From Spongospora subterranea (taxonomy: Eukaryota; Endomyxa; Phytomyxea; Plasmodiophorida; Plasmodiophoridae): a stretch of 28,677 bases of DNA. Made by a program: the position numbers and the translations under genes. Where the stretch lies: assembly GCA_900404475.1 (NCBI GenBank), contig OUQQ01000224.1:1-28677 (forward strand), written 5' to 3'. This document shows, one piece after another, positions 8,407 through 20,421 of the stretch; position 1 is the first letter of the stretch, and every line of letters starts with the position of its first letter. Under the pieces are notes generated by a model. The model saw only the letters and a list, made by a program, of their open reading frames with translations. It ran no database searches and was not told the DNA's origin.

Positions 8407-11400
8407 AGTGTCTTGCCGACTTTATTTTTTCGCTCGTTGGGCTTTGTCGTAATTCAAACTTGTGTTGTTTGCTAGTGGGTAAAGGACACCTAACTTCGGT
8501 TGATGTCGCCGCGTCAGTCAAAGAATTATCCATTGCACTGGCAGGATGTCGTTTAACAAACGTCTACGATCTTAATGCAAGAACATATCTGTTTAAGTTT
8601 GGTCGTACGGGAGGTTATAAAGCGTTTTTAATTGTTGAATCGGGCATCCGATTTCACTTAACTGCTTTCGAAAGAGAAATGGCCGCCCTACCAAACCCTT
8701 TTGCGATGAAACTTCGCAAACATCTTCGCACCAGGTTTGCGCTATATTCCGCTACTGTTGAGTAATGCTGAGAGATTAACAGGCGTTTAGAGGGAATCCG
8801 CCAATGCGGGTTTGATCGCGTTCTTCAAGTAATGTCCTCGTCGTTTTGTAGCGGCGTCTTGTTAATAACTTTTCGTAGATAATATTCGGAACTGGGGAAC
8901 ATGCGTATCATATTTTCGTGGAATTACACTCTGGCGGGAATATAATTCTGACTGATTCTTCGCTCATCATCATGAGTTTGCTGCGACCTTATGAAACTAC
9001 TTCAACTGGTAAAGTGGCGGTCCATCAGCGCTATCCCATAGAGCAATCAACACCCATGCCTCAAATTCCGGATGTTATTGAAGGTGGCGATAAATCTCTG
9101 TTATCGACTTGTGCGGCACTCGGTTGGCCAAAACAATTGGTCAGCGAATGTTTACGTGAACTGTCACTCGACGAAACAGTCAATGCCTCGTTGCCTGCTG
9201 TGGTTTCTGTGTTATCCGCCGTTGATGCGATGATATCGAGACTGAAAGCGCTTGATGTTCCAACTACAGGATACTTATTCAGCAAAGACGGGAAGAATAC
9301 TGAATTTTCTTCCGTTTTTTTGAAAGAACACGATGGCAAGGATTTCAAACAGTTTCCAACGCTCAATGAAGCGTAATATTGAACAACGTGGCTGCTTAAA
9401 TTGGTTTTAACTCTATATTTTCAGAATGGATGCGTTTTATTCAAATCTTGAATCGCTTCAGAAAATTCAGCAATCCGTAAAGACTGAGACAAAAGCGCTT
9501 TCGAAAGAAGAAAAAATGCAGCGAGACCTCGATCAGCGAATAAAAAACCTTGAAAGCACCTCTGTTCGAAATCAAGAAATAGCTCGCCTGATCGAAGACA
9601 ATCTTGATTTGGTTGGCAAATCGTATATTATCTGCTAAAATTTTCTGATAATTTGCGTCAGGTGGAGAATGTTATTAGTGCACTACGTACTGAACTTGCT
9701 AATGGTATCGCCTGGCAAGAATTGGAAAGATTTGTCGCTGAGGAAAGAGCGCACGGTCAAAACCCGGTCGCCGCTTGCATAAAGTCATTACAATTCGAGA
9801 AAAATTCAATCACTTTGGCCCTTGGTGAGAAAAAGGTCGCTGTTAGTATCGATCTGGGCCTTTCGGCCCACGCCAACGCCAATTTGTATTACAATGCGAA
9901 AAAAAAAGCTGCCGGAAAATCGGAAAGAACTCAGGTAGTCTGGGCAATGCCGCTTTGTGTTTCGCCCAACTGAATCTTTTTTGTTAGATGGCATCCGAGA
10001 TTGCTTTGCGGAGTGCTAAGCTTCAGTCACAGAAGGATTTGAAAAAAGCGCAGAAACTTGGAACAGTTGGCGCCAAAGCCCTTAGTGTGCGGCGCAAGAT
10101 CCATTGGTTTGAAAAATTTTATTGGTTTATAACAAGCGAGAATTTTCTGGTTATTGGAGGGAGAGACGCACAACAAAATGAATTGGTCAGTGTGATATCT
10201 CGCCATTCCGAGTTTTCAGAAAATAACATATACGATTCTTTTCAACAGCTTGTCAGACGTCATTTAGGGCCTAAGGATTTATATTTCCATGCTGATCTGC
10301 ATGGCGCTAGTAGCGTAGTTCTTTTGAATCCGGATGGTCTTGACCCAGTTCCCGTAAGGTCGTTAGAGGTAGGAGTTTCTTGTTTTCACAAACAGTAACT
10401 TAATAGGAACAGGAGGCTGCACAATTTAGCGTTTGTCGAAGCGCTGCGTGGACTAGCAAGGCCATTGCGTCAGCATACTGGGTGAAGGCTGATCAAGTTA
10501 GCAAAACTTCTTTGGACTTTCCAGATGCATTGAGGTGTTTTTGATTAGGTTTCGAAAACAGCGCCAACTGGTATGTCGATAGCCACTGGGGCGTTTATGG
10601 TTCGAGGAAAGCGTAATTACATGCCTCCATCGCAACTTATATTTGGTAACGTGTTCACAACCGTTTGTGCTATTGAAGTTTATTGGCATCCCAGGTTTCA
10701 CATTTATATTTCGCGTGACCGACGATTGCTTACATCGTCATGCACATGAGCGAAATCCTAATGAGGATCAGCAGGATGTAAATCAGCTGTCAATGCAGGT
10801 CGAACTTCATGTTAGATCAGTACCCCCATATGAAATTCAGCGAACTTTCTTTCAGATGGCGAATGCAACGGCCAGCTTCCTCGCTGATGCTGCCCCCACT
10901 GGCTCAAACGAGGAAAATGTTGAAGTGATGTCGATACCCGACGCTCTTGATAATCAGCATGAAGCATCGATCGATGCATTGAAGGACAAACATGCTCAAA
11001 TTAATGATGATGAAGATATTGATGCCGAAGTTGTAGAAACTGGAAGCGTTGGAGCAATAGAAATTGATGGAGCTCAGCACTCCGTGTCTGCGAATGCCGA
11101 AAAGGCTCTGTATGTCGAACTAACAGGGTCACTGTGGTTAATAATTTGAGTTGTTTGATAGAAATCAGCCTTCGAACAACCACAGGGAAACAGCTTCGTT
11201 TGATGTAACGAGCAGTCTTTTATTACCCCAGCAGTTTTCGGTCAATTATAATCGCGGTTTATTCGCTGCCAATGGTGAGCTGGAAGACGAAGAGTCTGAA
11301 GATATGAAACGCCCGCAACCTCGACTAACCGCTAGACAAAGGAAGCTGCTCAAGAAAACTGGTTGGAAATGCGTTCGATTGATTTCTTGCGTGTGTTTAC

Positions 11401-12470
11401 TCGATCGGCTAAAGGCCGTATTGAGGAGCCGACGATGCAAAAAGCGCAACCTGCAGCGATTGTTGTTACGCCAACCGAGTCGGCGCCAGCCGTTCTGCCT
11501 CGTGGGAAGCGGTCAAAAATTAAAAAGATCAAAAGCAAATATGCCGATCAGGTTAGGGAGCTTTACTTGATAGAGTTGACCTTGAATTGGCCTGGGCCCA
11601 TCGCAACGTTTTTAGGACGAGGTCGATCGTGACAGAGCATTGCAATTACTCGGGACCTCCACCGTTAAAGAAGTTCATGGGATTTCACCAGACATCGAAG
11701 ACGGGACAAACGAGAAGGCAGCCACAGCCAGCGACACCGAAGAAGGGTCTGATTTCGATGTGTCACCAAGTATGCTCCCGGAGCAGGATTGGCTTGTGAA
11801 AATATGCTTCAATTGCTCCGGTACAATTTTTCTTGGACGAACGGTTTTCAAAAAACTAATAATCGAGTTTTCAGAGCAAGGCCACGTTGTTCGGGATTGT
11901 CCTGCTTTAGCTGGTGTGGATAAGACGATATTAAACAAAGCTGTTCAACTCGGTAAGTTTTCTCTCACATGTATGAGTGATTTGGCGAAGTCCGATGCGA
12001 TCGTCGTATAGGACGAGATCACGATCGTGAAGAAATTACGGGGCCGAACATAATCGGGGAAGAGTTCAATTTGCATTCCCTAACCGGCCTCCCTCACGAA
12101 GAAGACGAAATTCTGTATGCCCTGCCAATGTGTGCACCCTATAGTTCCATCCATGATTACCGATTCAAAGTGAAAGTGATTCCAGGGAACGAAAAACGAG
12201 GTTTATATTTAGAAATTTTGATGTGAATGTTGATCGCTTGACTGATTGTCAGGCACTGCTGCCAAATCCTGTACTGCATTAGTAATGCGCATGTGCGAAG
12301 GGAGCGATGCGGAGAAGGTTAAAACTGTGATCAAGGCAGGGCATGATGGTGATGTGGCGACCGTTCTACCTCCATCATCGAAGGTGTCGGCACCCGGGAT
12401 TGGCAGCATTAAGACTTCAAACGATAAGAAGAGTGTCATGAAACGCAATAAAGGGCCAAAAAATCGTTAA
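8407..12470 (+). CDS. NEMF: NEMF / Rqc2 (NFACT) ribosome quality-control factor
   Basis: NEMF binds 60S subunits with stalled nascent chains, recruits Listerin and adds C-terminal tails. Seventeen exons: 8407 (first base of a split ATG), 8476-8734, 8783-8828, 8879-9372, 9425-9611, 9662-9934, 9988-10185, 10249-10368, 10407-10496, 10549-10645, 10695-11127, 11162-11361, 11415-11551, 11616-11820, 11875-11952, 12012-12200, 12253-12470. The product has 1074 residues (human 1076). NFACT-N carries the conserved Asp-Arg (D98/R99, GFDRV) needed for tailing. A coiled-coil middle follows, then NFACT-R ([41 protein letters not shown]). A CCHC zinc knuckle (C-x2-C-x4-H-x4-C, about 909-922) and NFACT-C ([19 protein letters not shown]) complete it. 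The first exon is inferred: TG at 8476 needs an upstream A, and A-GT at 8407 offers one. Confidence 0.9.
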
Positions 12471-12624
12471 TTTCTATGGTAGTACTGTAGTATTGTTTGC
12501 AGAATCCCATCGTCGGCCTTATGAGTCGATTAACTTTTATGAAAATCTTGGCTTTTAATTCGATAAATTTTCATTATATTAAATACAAAAAATATATGAT
12601 TAGTAATGATTCAACAATACTGAT

Positions 12625-14039
12625 TTACGATTTCCCCGCTCCTTTTTGTGCATCTTCACAAGATGAATTTGAGGGCTCCTGATTCTCCGTTCTCTCGTCG
12701 TCGTAGATTGTTCCGTTTTCATATTCGTTCCCTGTATACAATACGGGCTGTGCTCCTTCAAATGGGTCAAACTCGAACCCATCTGTAATTGGGGGATAAT
12801 AATAGTAGGTTCGTGTTCTCGTTCGCATTTCTAGTGAACGCTGACCACGAGATCTGCTGGTGTTCCAGGACTGGAGTGAATGAACAAATTATTGCCTATC
12901 GTGAATACTCATAGTTGCTCAATTACCATTGTGGTCTTGCCGTAGTTAACAATAAGGGTTCGGCCACGAATCACAGGCGGGAATAATGCTAGCTGTTCGC
13001 GGCACCATATTGCATCGGAAATGTTAACATAAATCACAAAAGCATAGCATCGATCGACAAATCGCTTGATATGTTCCACCTGGCCGAACTGGTGGAATAG
13101 CGACAATAACACCGACTGGCTGATGGACGGGTCGATATTCCCAATAAAGAGCTGGCGCGATGGACAGTCAAACTGATTATCAAAACCGCCCGATGAAAGT
13201 AACTGTAGCAAGCCTTAGTCGAAATGAACTTGTTTCTTTTCTTCGGTTTTTACCGAGTTATCCGAAATTTCTAATTGAGAAGAGTCTGACCCAGATTGTT
13301 GGCCAGATCCTGCTGAATTGTCCATGACATAACTTCGATGCTCCTCCCATTGGAAATTGATAGTGATCTTATCCCTGCCGAGTATACATCCGTTCAATGA
13401 TTGAGCCGCTTGTAGAGCATGCTTCTCTTGCCGCATGTTGACAAATGCTGATCGGTTATTCCTTAATATGCGAATACTCTCAACCTCTCCGAACTGGGAT
13501 ATCACGTCAGAAAAATTGCTGATTGATCCAAGGAGTATTGCCCAATCAACAGTATTCACAAAAACACTAAATCATGAATTTACTCAGAGTGACTATTTTG
13601 TTTAACCTCTGCGAACATGCTGTAAAGACGATCTTCAGAAATTTGAAGGCCGATATTACCAACCCAGAGATGCCGAGATGCCCTTCCAACGTTCCTTATA
13701 GACCAAAAAAGGTCAGACGAATGGGTAGCTAAAGAAGATGTGGCTTCAAATTACTTACAGCGTTAAGTTCATTGTCCCTAGAAGTGTTCCTTCCACTACT
13801 GCGGACGCCATCGCCTGTTCCGATGTAGAAAACGTGACGAACGCGCATTTTGATTTGGGAAACACTCTCAATAAGCGTATATCACCGAACGGGCTAAATA
13901 CGCGCCGCAAATCGCTTTCAGTGACAATTGGGCAAACATTGCCTACCCAAACGCATGGTGATGGAATGAAGTTATCGCTGGGTTCGAAAGCATTTGCGTC
14001 GGCATTGAATGTACTGCTAGCGTTGGATGATGGTGCCAT
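12625..14039 (-). CDS. Three-RRM RNA-binding protein, Spen/FPA-like
   Basis: Exons on the minus strand are 13759-14039, 13607-13694, 13254-13493, 12927-13202 and 12625-12870 (376 residues). Three RRMs: RRM1 at about 29-94 (VWVGNV, KCAFVTFS), RRM2 at about 102-171 (HLWVGNI, RSAFVNMR), RRM3 at about 219-292 (LFIGNI, CYAFVIYV). The order and spacing, with TESDLRRVF in RRM1 and LWVGNI opening RRM2, resemble Spen-family proteins such as plant FPA and animal RBM15. No SPOC domain follows; the C-terminus is a short acidic, Tyr-rich tail. The exon 3 donor is ambiguous (13253, giving a 51-nt intron, or 13229, giving 27 nt); both keep phase. The intron at 13494-13606 is 113 nt, long for this window. 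Likely role: nuclear mRNA processing. Confidence 0.8.
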
Positions 14040-14626
14040 AATAGGGATTCGTTATGGTGGTGTTTTGATGGATCCCAGGACAGGTTGATCCAACGACCCC
14101 CGCCTCGCCCTGTGTAGACACGCAAGCTATACAATGGTCGTCGCCTGTGCCCTTGTCCTTGCCTGTTTGGGTGTTTGAACCCGTCGTGACCGGCCACCAG
14201 GTACCAGATCAGCGGCCCTGCCTGTGACGCTACCAGCAACATAAAACACAAAAGGGCATGATCTTCACACCGTATTTCATCTGTGACCATCCTATCTGGG
14301 TCGCGGTGTCGCGGTCCTCACATGGATTTAGTGTTTCCGTCCAAACAGACACGGGATTGATTGATTGGGCGTCAGGTTACCCGAAAGTTCCAGTGCACAG
14401 CATGCATTTACAACTGGGTACATTCCCACGTAGCACACCAGCAACGTAAATATCGTGGCGTTGACCGTGAAGTTGACTGAGTTGACTGTATCGCTACGTT
14501 AGTCAAGGTAACCCCGTTTGATAACATAAAGGGTTCGAGAGCGCATCGCCCCACGTCAGACTGAGGCATCTAGTGGATACAGGAATTTGGAATTGTTACG
14601 GGATATGTCCAGATATTATATTAGTA
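14040..14626. other. Divergent intergenic region
   Basis: This 587-bp stretch lies between two divergently transcribed genes and presumably holds both promoters. I see only short unsupported open frames and several TTGAC/TTGACT copies around 14458-14485. No RNA gene or repeat is evident. Confidence 0.5.
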
Positions 14627-15624
14627 ATGTCAGATACATCTGCGTCTCCTTCACAACTTGATGAAAGGCGATCATTTACCGTACATCACCGTTGTTGGGA
14701 CGCCATTGACCGCCTTCGGGGCCAGATCGATGGTTCGGTTAGAATCTGTGCGTCGATTGTGATGACTGATTGACTCATGATAGAGTTAATAACTTTGGTG
14801 ACTGAACTGGGCCGCTGGCAGGTTCAAAGTTACAGGCTTCACGAACGGCATCGAAACATGCTTAAACAAATTTTGATACAGACTGAAGCCAGCTCAACCA
14901 ATTATAGTGAGATCAAAAAATTGATTGAGCAGATTTCTCATTTGATTCCTAATCGTTGCGGTAAACGGCAAGGGGGTCTGCAGTTAAAGGATCGCTGATT
15001 AAAATTTCAATGAGTTGGCATGTTCAGATGTGTCTCCATCGCGCAGAGTACAATTTCTTGAGGAGTCCCAAGCAAAAAGTATTTCTATGAGTTGTCCTAT
15101 TTTTAGGGACAGCAATAGAGTTGATACCAAGGATATGAATGATGACGAGAGCGAAATGCAACCTTTCGGCGACTTTGTGATCAGAAATAGGCGCAATTCT
15201 TCTGTATGTCGCCAGAACTGCAAATCATTGATATTAATTGCCAAACGTACAGGTTCTGCGGGAGTCCTTCGACAATATGGAACCTTCTCAGTTTGAATGC
15301 CTGACGGGTATGAAATCTGGAAGTTTTTTAACTTCAATTAACTTCTTCATAGACAAGTCTGCGCGATACTTCCTCAATTTTATCATTCAAGACATTGAAG
15401 CGTTTCTCTTTGCTGGAGATGCCGTGCCTTCCCAGGCATTAGCGTTTTTACATCAAGCAATAGATAAGTTTCCGGAGCTTATACAAAGCTGGTCGGATTC
15501 TCAGGCCTGCCTTAACTACATAAGAAATCCTGGATTTGGAAACTCATTTGCGACGTGCGACGAGATGTTGAGTCGAATCGCGCATTTTTTACAGAAATGC
15601 TGCATCTCTCCCCAGCTTGAATAG
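14627..15624 (+). CDS. Uncharacterised coiled-coil protein, 276 aa
   Basis: Exons 14627-14732, 14784-14960, 15028-15203 and 15253-15624 join in phase. The N-terminal third is a predicted coiled coil (CWDAIDRLRGQIDELI, then LHERHRNMLKQILIQ and EIKKLIEQI). A polar linker with PFGDFVIRNRRNSS may hold phosphorylation sites. The C-terminal 120 residues look like a folded helical domain rich in aromatic residues (SARYFLNFIIQDIEAFL, LAFLHQAIDKFPELIQ). I do not recognise the family; a scaffold or complex subunit is possible. The start is the first in-frame ATG. AATAAA at 15625-15630 directly abuts the stop codon, so it may serve as a polyadenylation signal if a downstream cleavage site is used. Confidence 0.75.
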
Positions 15625-16276
15625 AATAAACTAAGCAGTTTCAAGTACTTACAATTGCATTTTGTCTTTTATCTTGTAAGAGGAAATGTCACATTTGATG
15701 ACCTTTTCCCGTAACAGGCTGTTTTATCGTATGAGTCTCTGTCGGGATTTCAGATCGAACACCCTGAGGCCAAAGTGAGTAGAGTAACTACCAGGGTCGT
15801 ACAAGTAATGCAAGGCAACTCTGACATGATAGAAAAGGGCTAGCAATTCGCAAAGAGATCTAGTTTTCAATCATCCCATACGAACCTCGGCGGAGAAAAG
15901 GATTTATGGTTTCAAATGAACACCGAATAAGGAAATTTCGTATTCAGTAACCTTTCAGTTGTGATTTGCCGCATGTAATGCTCCCCTTTTTCCCTTTTAT
16001 TGAGACGGATTCCTTGACGAGCAATATTGCACTGCCCTCGACAAGAAGTTGCAAAGTGGGTAAGTAAGCATCGACTGAGACGACACCTCGAAACAATCCA
16101 CCACGGAAACTTTGAAACAAATTGGTTATCAAATTTAAGTATTATATACAGCATATGTATTAGTCTTCACTTGAAATAGAATCAATACAAATACAAAGAG
16201 GACTATGCCGCATCATTTGCGACAAAATCTTCCACAACGAAGCTAGGCAGGTAAACGCTTACGTAATGACATTGTA
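15625..16276. other. Intergenic, possible unresolved minus-strand exon
   Basis: A minus-strand frame around 15960-16130 reads GVVSVDAYLPTLQLLVEG and could splice over a ~66-nt intron to a short end near 15870. It has no clear start and no family match. It might be a 3' exon of the two-DEP gene, whose C-terminus is not firmly fixed, or chance. Nothing else is supported here. Confidence 0.3.
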
Positions 16277-19200
16277 TTAATGTTCTTCCACTGATCCAGG
16301 GTTGGAAAAGATGAATTTGACAGCACTTGGAAATTCTCCTCGGGGATTGAGAGGCTGAATGGCGCCAGTTAGTTGAAGAAATTGGCCAAGAAGAACAGCT
16401 TCTTCATATGAGTGAACAATCCCGATTCTAGAAAACAAACGAGTTCAGCAACCCGATTACGCTGCAGTACAATAAGACCTTAAGAAAAAATGCATTGCTT
16501 CAGATGCACGAAAGTAGCTAACATGATTACTAAATACTCGTAGGAGAGTGTGCATTGGAATTTCAGCAACCATACGCGCCACCAGAGCAGATATTGAATC
16601 CGCGGATGATAAAAAGTCTGTAAACTCCTCAGCTTGATGTCCACAGAAATTGTTCATAAGATATTCTTACGAATCTGGTGAATAAATTTAACATTAAGTG
16701 GCACATCAGGTTCAAGTTCCCCAGCAGGAACTGGATTTTCTTCGCCAATTACATCAGGTTCAAGTTCTCCAGCAGGAACTGGATTTTCTTCGCCAATTAA
16801 TGCGATTTCTTGGCGATCAGCGGACTCAATGGCGAGAGGAGCGCAATCTTCTTGGTCATAATGTACGTTTTCGTCGCGATTATTAAGTGGTGCACTTTCT
16901 GTCTCCTCCTCAGTAACATCATTATTTGGTTCAGTTAAAGCACGATGCTCTTGGACTTGAACATGACCTTCCAGAGAAGGCTCCTCTTCACCAGAAACAA
17001 GACTTGCGTCAACACGAGACAATTCATCACCTGCCTCACTTAGGTGCTCTCTCAGCAAATATCGAAACCTACTGGAAGACCGGAACGCTCTTTCGCAGGA
17101 ATTCTACATCAAATATATGATGACACAATAAACGACATTGGTCGAGCAACATTAAAACTAACAATTGCAGGAATTTCTTGCATAATACCAGCTGAAAGAA
17201 GCACCTGCCCCAACAGCTCACTGCTTGGTACGTCACAACAAATTACATGTTGAAGAAGAAGCGAGGCAAATGCCGCTCCACTAAACTCCAAGACCGAAGA
17301 ATGCGTGCTTCCTTCACAGCAGATAGGGATATTTTGGGACATAAAGTTGAGCAAGTTCCGGAACTCTATATGCATTATTCGTTGATTTCCGGCCACATGA
17401 TTTTCTTCGTTCCTAACAGTGACCTTGGCTGCATGCCCCGCTAGATAAGCCGCGTCAACCTACAACAGAGATCAGAAGAAAAACATTTCCATGCGCATTA
17501 TCGTTCATTACCATACGGGAAAATTCTCTAGTAGTAACCAATGCGCCTGACCATTGATGGATCCCGAACCGATACAATGTCCTGCCGGGCACAAAACCCC
17601 CACCGTTTCCAGAAGGGACGCAGCGAATCGCCCGGCGAGAAATCAACAAACTCATTAGAGCGTGGCCGTGATAAATATCGCGTGCTACACCGTGCTCAAC
17701 CAAAACGCTCACCGCCGCATCGCCGATGAAAACATTTTCAACGCGATAGGATCCAGCATGATAATCAGTAACGTGAACTGAGCTTTCCAGTTTCGATATT
17801 ATTTCTGATACGTTGACGGATGCCACGCCTCCCAAAGAATCGAAAATGTCGCGTTCGGCAGGTGAAATAATATCAATTTCTGACCTATTGTACAATTGTT
17901 TCTTCAAGTTCCAAAAGCGACAACACAGGCGACTTGACATACCAATCATGAAAAGGGCGTAATTTTTCGAGATCGGAGATGCTCTGGAATTGCAACAAAT
18001 ACGCACAGCTTTGGTATGATCCTGCCCGTAATCTGTTTCCGAAATTTAATTCCCCAAATAGTTAATATGAGCACATTGTGTACTTTAGGCGCCGTTTTGG
18101 TGAGTCATTAACATAACCGAAAAGATATAAAGATTCTGCTACAAATCGAGCGAACCAATACGAAATAAGCTCCGGATGTCTCCTCAGAATGGAGATCAAT
18201 TGAGCCCATGTCAACGATTCCACACGACCCTTCCCGCAGAATCCACCGCTTTTATCAGCGAAGCTATCCTTCACGAAATTCGCATATATTTCGATTGTTG
18301 CAGATACATCTAGCGTCCCTGTAAGCAAACATAAAAAATCTTAACGGACCCATGATGATGCTGTAGATTTACGCCTAAATACTTTTGTCATCTTCGCTGA
18401 TTTCCCTGTCGCTTACGAGGCAACGAATGAAATAATCACCAAATGATTCTCGTTGCAAGCGCTGTAGAACTCTATTATAGCACAAACGCTCATGAACTAC
18501 GCTGCATAATAATCGACTTGACAAGCAGGGAAGCTCGCTGATTTGTGGGACCTATTCAAAGAATTGATCAATCGACATCCACCCAAAGTCTAAAGAATCT
18601 ACAGTTGCTAGATAGGATCGCAGAGCAGAATCAAACGCACTTAACATTTCTAGACACCTTGCGGCGAGATGATGAATCATAGAAATCAAGAATTGAGGAG
18701 AACAAACAATCCGTCCCAACGAAACAAAATCCACAATTTCTGTTTTCAGATGGCGGTCTATGTCTTCGAGATTTGGGTCGAAACAAAAAAAAGATGGATC
18801 CGCCGCTGCGACACCAAGCTGAAGCATCTCTGAACCCAGCAGCGAAACTGTTGCGACACGATGACCCGGAATGCATACTTTGTCAGGATTTTCGCAAATA
18901 TAATTGCACAGGGATTTCGTCGTGATCTAAACACAAGGCTGGTTCATAAAAGTAGCTTGAACAATAACTTGAAAATTGAGAAAACTACCAAAAATTTAAG
19001 CAGACGAGTTTTCCTGTCGCTAGAGTTGCTAGACGTAATCTCAGCGAGCGCTTGTTGCCAGACAAGCTTCATCAAGTGTGGAGCGACATGGGTGCTTTGC
19101 AGGGCCGATGAAAACATGTCCTTAGACACCGAAACGGTTAATGGTTCAACACCGTTCTGACTCGAAAAAAATCCATCTAGAAAGAGCAGCGAATAGGGTC

Positions 19201-19725
19201 CAGCATCCAAATAACTGCAAAAGTACAGGTGTAAGATATCAATGATAAACTGCAGTTTGAGGCGACTACCCAGATTGATTCGGGACCGCAAACTTCACTG
19301 AAAGAAGTTAAGCGTGATTCATGTTGCCAAACGTCAAATATACACCACTAACCGCAAATTTCCTCTGGAATGTTTTCACAATCTCTTACAAGCAGAATGC
19401 TGGAGCTGATCAAGCGAAGACAACGGGCAACAAGCTGAACACAATATTGTATAAGCCGCGACGAAAGCGAAGGAAAATAATGGCGCGAACCTGCCTGTAT
19501 GCCCTTGCAGGACCTCTGATTCGGTGGGCTAGAGCAGATCCATCCAAAATACTATCCATCAATCCGAATTGAACAAAAGAACCGTCAAGAACTGGCATCT
19601 TTGACAAATCTCGAAGCATGGTAAAGTAACCATGTTGGTCCACAAGCGGTCTGGACAGGTCTATCAGGCAAAAAGGCATGGAAAGTATGAGGGATTGTCT
19701 ACCTAATTTCACTGGGGCGCTTCAT
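16277..19725 (-). CDS. Large protein with two DEP-like domains
   Basis: Thirteen minus-strand exons join in phase to 895 residues: 19713-19725, 19660-19491, 19434-19390, 19249-18989, 18926-18603, 18551-18383, 18318-18118, 18021-17943, 17884-17512, 17459-17163, 17103-16671, 16632-16461 and 16427-16277. Residues 1-440 are helical without a domain I can name. DEP-like domain 1 (about 445-530) shows SVHVTDYHAGSYRVENVFIG, VLVEHGVARD, SLLISRRAIRCV and LYRF. An acidic linker contains a perfect 16-residue duplication. DEP-like domain 2 (about 800-880) shows FRASEAMHFFL, HSYEEAVLLGQFLQLTGAI. DEP domains bind membranes or GPCR-linked partners. Start ambiguous: ATG 19725 with a 52-nt intron, or in-frame ATG 19679 unspliced. 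The join at 19250-19389 (140 nt) and the last exon are the least certain. I cannot name an orthologue. Confidence 0.65.
16703..16798 (-). repeat. 48-bp tandem duplication inside the two-DEP gene
   Basis: Two adjacent 48-bp units (16703-16750 and 16751-16798) differ at one base and encode IGEENPVPAGELEPDV twice in the acidic linker. The length is a multiple of three, so the frame is kept. The near identity points to a recent event. Confidence 0.95.
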
Positions 19726-20421
19726 CCTCTATCGACTATGTCGTAGGCAGGGGCGATGTGATCGATGGAAAATATGAGTAAATAGATTGCAGGAGTAGTA
19801 AACATAACAGGGTTGCTGCGTCGTTAGGAAAAAAGACGATTGCAGATTGGTGTAACGGGGCGATTGCCGGATGGACATGAAGATTGCGGACAATTATAAG
19901 TCAATGACATGTACACAGTAGTGTACAATTGGTGCCGTGAAGTCAGGAACGTCTGTTGAGGCCCTGATCACTGTTGTTGCTGAATTGCTGCTCTCATTTT
20001 ATAGATAGGCAAACATGATTAGTGGGCATTGTTTACATCCAGTACTAAGCGTTAAGGATTCTAACAGCACAATTCGATGTAGATGTTGATGCTCCGGAAA
20101 ATCCTCGTTTACCCGGGCTTTGTTTTGTGTTTACGAGTTAGCGCCCGGCGGAGATGTAGTGCGAAATGAGTCACATGCCAGCAATCTGTCGTTTTGCAAT
20201 TTTGACATTTCGTTGGTTTTCGGTAAGATGCTGCGCTTACATAATCGTTACTACGCCCGTTGAAAACGTGCTCGGATCAAACAAAACTTGAAACCTGAAG
20301 ATCCTACCGACCCTCAACGTTGGCGGTGAAAGCGAAAAAAACCCTTTACGGAGGTGAGTTGTCCGTACTCACGTTACACGAGGTCGAGCAACGCTGGGCC
20401 GTGTGGCCGTGTCAGGTATCA
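19726..20421. other. Divergent intergenic region
   Basis: Roughly 700 bp between the starts of the two-DEP gene and the LYR/PPR gene. I see no open frame with coding character, RNA gene or repeat. An in-frame extension of the LYR gene exists upstream to 20320 but has no ATG. Confidence 0.5.

Noticed and set aside
9612..9661. GC-AG donor (GGCAAAT) for the NEMF exon 5 intron
   Set aside because: Using GC would put the next exon out of frame; the GTTGGC donor at 9612 keeps the frame.
13203..13229. 27-nt intron in the three-RRM gene
   Set aside because: The donor at 13253 gives a typical 51-nt intron in the same phase; 27 nt is shorter than any other intron in the window.
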